Assembly: GCA_947460065.1 (NCBI GenBank)
Contig: CANHGF010000080.1
Span: 1-8,562, forward strand
DNA: 8,562 nucleotides
Direction: 5' to 3'
Source of the DNA: Comamonadaceae bacterium
GTDB lineage: Bacteria > Pseudomonadota > Gammaproteobacteria > Burkholderiales > Burkholderiaceae_C
Positions 5,641 to 8,562 of this stretch are shown here, in pieces; within the stretch, counting starts at the first letter, position 1; each line of letters begins with the position of its first letter. Both the position numbers and the translations under genes were made by a program. The notes beneath the pieces are model-generated. The model did not search any database. It was not told the origin of the DNA and worked only from the letters and a program-made list of their open reading frames with translations.

Positions 5641-6491
5641 AGAAACCTTTCGCCGACGTCAAACACGTCGCGCAGGCCATCGCCCAGAAAGTTAAAGGCC
5701 AGCACCGCCAGCGTGATCGCGACCCCCGGCGCCAAAACCGTCCAGGGCGCCAGCTGAAATGCGCTCATGGAGGCCTGCAGGTCGCCGCCCCAGCTGGGCG
5801 CCGGCGGCGGCAGACCCAGGCCCAGAAAACTCAGCGAGGCCTCGGCCAGAATCGCAAACGCCACCGACAAAGTGGCCATGATCAGCACCGGCTGGAAGCA
5901 ATGCGGCAACACATGCATCACCATGATGCGACCAGCGCCCAGACCGCTGCCCTGCGCGGCTTCGATGAAGGGCAACTGCGCCACGCTCAGGGCCTTGGCG
6001 CGCGCCATGCGCGCAAAAAACGGCGTCAGAACCAGGCTCAGGGCCAAGACCACGCTGAGCAGCCCGTCACCGAGCAGCATCTTGGTGACGATGGCCAGCA
6101 GGATCACCGGAAACGGCAGCAAGAGGTCGATGACGCGGCTGATCAGCCAGTCCACCTTGCCGCCCACATAACCGGCCAGCGCCCCCAGCGGCACGCCCAG
6201 AAGCACCGCCAGCAGGGTCGCTAGCAGGCCGACCACCAGGGACATGCGGCCGCCATGCAGCGTGCGACTGAGCACGTCACGGCCCAGGGCATCGGCGCCG
6301 ATGACATAGGCCTGCCCAGGCGCCGCGAAAGCGGCGGCGGCGTCGATCTGGTCGTGCGGATACGGCGCGATCCATTCTGCACCCAAGGTCAGCAGCAGCA
6401 AGGCCAGAATCAACAGGCCGCTGTAGCGCACCTTGGCGCTGCGCCAGGCCCGCTGCGCGGTGCTGGCGCGTCCTCTGGGCGCGGCGCTCAC
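5637..6491 (-). CDS. ABC transporter permease, DppC/OppC type
   Basis: This inner-membrane channel subunit of a Dpp/Opp-class importer is 284 residues long from the chosen GTG. The N-terminus is short and basic, followed by a first membrane helix (about 25-42). Next comes the conserved periplasmic/entry motif GADALGRDVLSR (65-76), then about five more hydrophobic segments. The cytoplasmic EAA loop IEAAQGSGLGAG...LP (176-196) contacts the ATPases. FLGLGLPPPAPSWGGDL (222-238) is a hallmark of DppC proteins. The GTG at 6491 overlaps the upstream stop as GTGA, matching the next junction. The frame stays open to another GTG at 6536, which would add 15 residues (AGSAHPHGCSGG-like, not typical of the family) inside the preceding gene, so the shorter form is preferred. 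The gene lies between the other permease and the first ATPase. Family is certain; the exact start is moderately so. Confidence 0.92.
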   Translation of the reverse strand: MSAAPRGRASTAQRAWRSAKVRYSGLLILALLLLTLGAEWIAPYPHDQIDAAAAFAAPGQAYVIGADALGRDVLSRTLHGGRMSLVVGLLATLLAVLLGVPLGALAGYVGGKVDWLISRVIDLLLPFPVILLAIVTKMLLGDGLLSVVLALSLVLTPFFARMARAKALSVAQLPFIEAAQGSGLGAGRIMVMHVLPHCFQPVLIMATLSVAFAILAEASLSFLGLGLPPPAPSWGGDLQASMSAFQLAPWTVLAPGVAITLAVLAFNFLGDGLRDVFDVGERFL

Positions 6492-7468
6492 CGACCGCCC
6501 CCCTGAGCACCCGTGCGGATGCGCGGATCCAGCCACAGGTAGAGCAAGTCCACGATCAGGTTGGCAAGCAGAAAGATCGCCGCCACCACCAAAATGAAGC
6601 CCTGGACCGACGGGTAGTCACGGGCGGTGACGGCATTGAGGCCGTAGGCACCAATGCCCGGAATCACGAAGAGCTTCTCGACCACCACGGCGCCAGCCAC
6701 CAGGTAGCCGATCTGCAGACCGATCACGGTGACCACGGGAATCAGTGCATTGCGCACCGCATGCGCGAACAGCGTGGCCCGGCGGCTGAGCCCTTTGGCC
6801 AGCGAAGCCCGCACATAGGGGCGGCCGAAGACCTCCAGCAGCGATCCGCGCATCAACCGGCAGATCACCGCCGCCCGCGGAAGACCCAGCGCCAGGGCGG
6901 GTAGCACCATGTGCGCGAAATGCTCGGTGGACCAGGCGAAGGGCTCAAAGCCCGTCGCCGGAAACACCCGCCACTGCAGCGCCAGGGCCAGCATCAGCAA
7001 GGCACCGACAAAAAACTCCGGCAGCGAGATGCCCAGCAGCGTCGCGGTCAGCACCGCATGGTCGGCCGGCTTGCCATAGCGCCAGGCGGCCCAAATGCCC
7101 GAGCCGATGCCCAAGGGCAGCGCCACTGCCAGCGCCAGCACAATCAATTCGAGCGTGGCCGGCAGGCGGCGCCACAACTCCTCGGAGACCGACAGCTGCG
7201 TCAGCACCGAATAACCCAGCTCGCCCTGCAGCAAGTTGGTGAACCAAATCAGGAACTGCTGAGGCAGCGGCAGATCCAGGCCGTAGAGCGCACGCAAGCG
7301 GTCGTAATCGGCCTTTTCATAACTGGTGCCCAGCCAATTGAGCACCGGGTCGCCGGGCACGAAACGCATCACGAAGAAGACGATGGCGGCCACCGCCAGC
7401 AAGGTGGCGGCCGCCGAAGCCACGCGCGCAAGCGCGCTGAACAAAAGGCCGCGACTCGACAAGATCAC
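6488..7468 (-). CDS. ABC transporter permease, DppB/OppB type
   Basis: This 326-residue inner-membrane subunit pairs with the DppC-type permease. It shows an N-terminal helix (about 13-35) followed by RFVPGDP (35-41), the segment LYGLDLPLPQQFLIWFTNLL (61-80), and several further membrane helices. The cytoplasmic coupling loop YVRASLAKGLS (218-228) and HAVRNALIPVVTVIG (236-250) are followed by the family hallmark VVVEKLFVIPGIG (261-273) and RDYPSVQG (283-290). It has the usual DppB length of just over 300 residues. The start is a GTG at 7468, 7 nt after the binding-protein stop. No clear Shine-Dalgarno is visible, so coupling to the upstream gene is likely. The TGA at 6488-6490 overlaps the next GTG. 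Family certain; transported substrate unknown. Confidence 0.94.
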   Translation of the reverse strand: MILSSRGLLFSALARVASAAATLLAVAAIVFFVMRFVPGDPVLNWLGTSYEKADYDRLRALYGLDLPLPQQFLIWFTNLLQGELGYSVLTQLSVSEELWRRLPATLELIVLALAVALPLGIGSGIWAAWRYGKPADHAVLTATLLGISLPEFFVGALLMLALALQWRVFPATGFEPFAWSTEHFAHMVLPALALGLPRAAVICRLMRGSLLEVFGRPYVRASLAKGLSRRATLFAHAVRNALIPVVTVIGLQIGYLVAGAVVVEKLFVIPGIGAYGLNAVTARDYPSVQGFILVVAAIFLLANLIVDLLYLWLDPRIRTGAQGGGR

Positions 7469-7475
7469 GCGCGGG

Positions 7476-8562
7476 TCACTGGGTCAACCAGACTTCGTCG
7501 AAGTAACTCACGTTGTAGGGCAGGTGCACATAGCCCTTGATTTTGGAAGACATCACGGCGTTGCTTGGAACCTCCATCAGGGCCATCCAGCTCGCTTCCT
7601 GGGCCCCGAGCTCCTGAATGCGGTGGTAGGCCTTCTTGCGCTCCGCGTCCTTGATGATGCCCTGGGCCTTGGGCACCAGCTCAAAGAGCTCGGCGTTGTT
7701 CAGGCTCACGAAGTTGACGGGGTTGTCCTTGGTCCAGAACATCACGTAGCTGTTGGGCTCCGGGCCGCCGGTGCCGGCCACGGTGGAGGCCTCGAAGTTC
7801 TTGGCGCGCAGCACATTGGCCAGCCACGCCTGGTGCTCCATCACCTGGTGCGTCACGGTGACGCCGATCCGCGCCAGCTGCGCCTGGATCACCGTGGCCT
7901 CCTGGCCCAGCTGGGGCTTGACGGTGGAGGACACCAGCGTGAATTTCAGGTTCGACTGCCCGGCCTCGGCCAGCAATTTCTTGGCCCGCTCCGGGTCGTA
8001 AGTGAAGGTCGGCAGCCTCTTCGGATGGTGGAACTGGTTGGCTGAAGCAATCTGCGCCGTGGCTCCCCGGGCCCCCTTGCCGTAGACCGCCACGGCCAGC
8101 GCGTCCCGGTCGATCGCCATGTTGACGGCCTGGCGAACCCGCACATCGTTGAACGGCGGCTTGGCGGCATTGAGCGCCAACCAATCAAAAGAGTAGGCAT
8201 TCTTGACGCTGGGCACCAGGCTGGGCTCCTTGTCCAGGAGGGGCAGCAGCTGGGTGGGAATGTCACGCACCAGGTCGAGCTGGCCGGTGCGCAGGCTGGT
8301 GGTGAGCGCGGTGGAGTCGGGAATCACCTTGAACTCCAGCCGGTCCAGGTAGGGCATGTTCGGGCGGTAGTAGCTGGTGTTCTTCGTGAGCACGATGCGG
8401 TCCCCCGAGGCCCAGTCCGCAAACTTGAACGGCCCGGTGCCCACGGGCTTGCGGGCGAAGCCGGCGTTGCCCAGCGCCTTGACGGCCGTGGGCGAAGGAA
8501 TGCCCATGCCGCCCACGTACAGCAGCTGAAAGAAAAAGCCCGGCCAGGGCTGCGACAGCACC
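7476..8562 (-). CDS. Extracellular solute-binding protein, family 5 (SBP_bac_5), 3' portion
   Basis: About 362 residues of the periplasmic receptor for the adjacent importer are visible; the frame runs off the right edge. No signal peptide is present in this part. By comparison with the usual family size of roughly 500-540 residues, some 150-180 N-terminal residues lie outside the window. Family hallmarks, counted from the first visible codon, are PVGTGPFKFADW (about 40-51), the KNTSYYRPNMPYLDRLEF stretch (about 60-77), TSLRTGQLDLVRDI, then LALNAAKPPFNDVRVRQAVNMAIDRDAL, the classic core of family-5 binding proteins, and TYDPERAKKLLAEAG. The C-terminus YNVSYFDEVWLTQ is typical of the family. 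The protein would capture a ligand (dipeptide, oligopeptide, opine or another small compound) in the periplasm and deliver it to the DppB/C-type channel. Ligand identity cannot be read here. The GTG that begins the visible frame is probably an internal valine, not the start. Confidence 0.93.
   Translation of the reverse strand, partial: VLSQPWPGFFFQLLYVGGMGIPSPTAVKALGNAGFARKPVGTGPFKFADWASGDRIVLTKNTSYYRPNMPYLDRLEFKVIPDSTALTTSLRTGQLDLVRDIPTQLLPLLDKEPSLVPSVKNAYSFDWLALNAAKPPFNDVRVRQAVNMAIDRDALAVAVYGKGARGATAQIASANQFHHPKRLPTFTYDPERAKKLLAEAGQSNLKFTLVSSTVKPQLGQEATVIQAQLARIGVTVTHQVMEHQAWLANVLRAKNFEASTVAGTGGPEPNSYVMFWTKDNPVNFVSLNNAELFELVPKAQGIIKDAERKKAYHRIQELGAQEASWMALMEVPSNAVMSSKIKGYVHLPYNVSYFDEVWLTQ

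Noticed and set aside
3908..5757. Two long plus-strand frames (329 and 351 codons) antisense to the two ATPase genes.
   Set aside because: The minus strand carries complete Walker A, signature and Walker B motifs. The plus-strand products are His/Gln/Arg-rich shadows.

Overview
The window is GC-rich DNA that is almost entirely coding. Codon use favours G or C in the third position, and intergenic gaps are short. Together with the protein style this suggests a betaproteobacterium of the Burkholderiales, perhaps Comamonadaceae. That placement is inference; no rRNA, tRNA or marker gene is present to confirm it.

Left part, plus strand: a stand-alone MFS permease of the LplT / Aas-N-terminal type (116-1483) is followed, after a 100-nt gap with a weak promoter candidate and an imperfect hairpin, by a complete cytochrome P450 (1584-2885). 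The P450 has its I-helix, ExxR and heme-cysteine motifs intact. No ferredoxin, ferredoxin reductase or acyltransferase lies beside either gene inside the window.

Right part, minus strand, reading right to left: a family-5 solute-binding protein (3' part only; its start is beyond the right edge), two Dpp/Opp-type permeases, two Dpp/Opp-type ATPases, and a BKACE-family (DUF849, beta-keto acid cleavage) enzyme. The permease and ATPase genes are joined by GTGA or TGATG stop/start overlaps, and the BKACE gene follows after 42 nt with a good Shine-Dalgarno. This looks like one operon whose promoter is outside the window. It converges on the P450 gene with only 32 nt between stop codons, and an 8-bp perfect inverted repeat contains both stops.

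Working model (inference): the ABC importer brings in a small peptide-like or carboxylated compound. The BKACE-like enzyme acts on it or on a derivative, and the P450 may or may not belong to the same pathway. The most unusual point is the BKACE-like protein. It keeps the two metal-binding histidines and a metal-ligand glutamate, but it appears to have replaced several residues regarded as catalytic in characterised members, so its chemistry may differ. I found no CRISPR array, insertion sequence, tRNA, rRNA or clear phage element, and no convincing evidence of a wholly new system.
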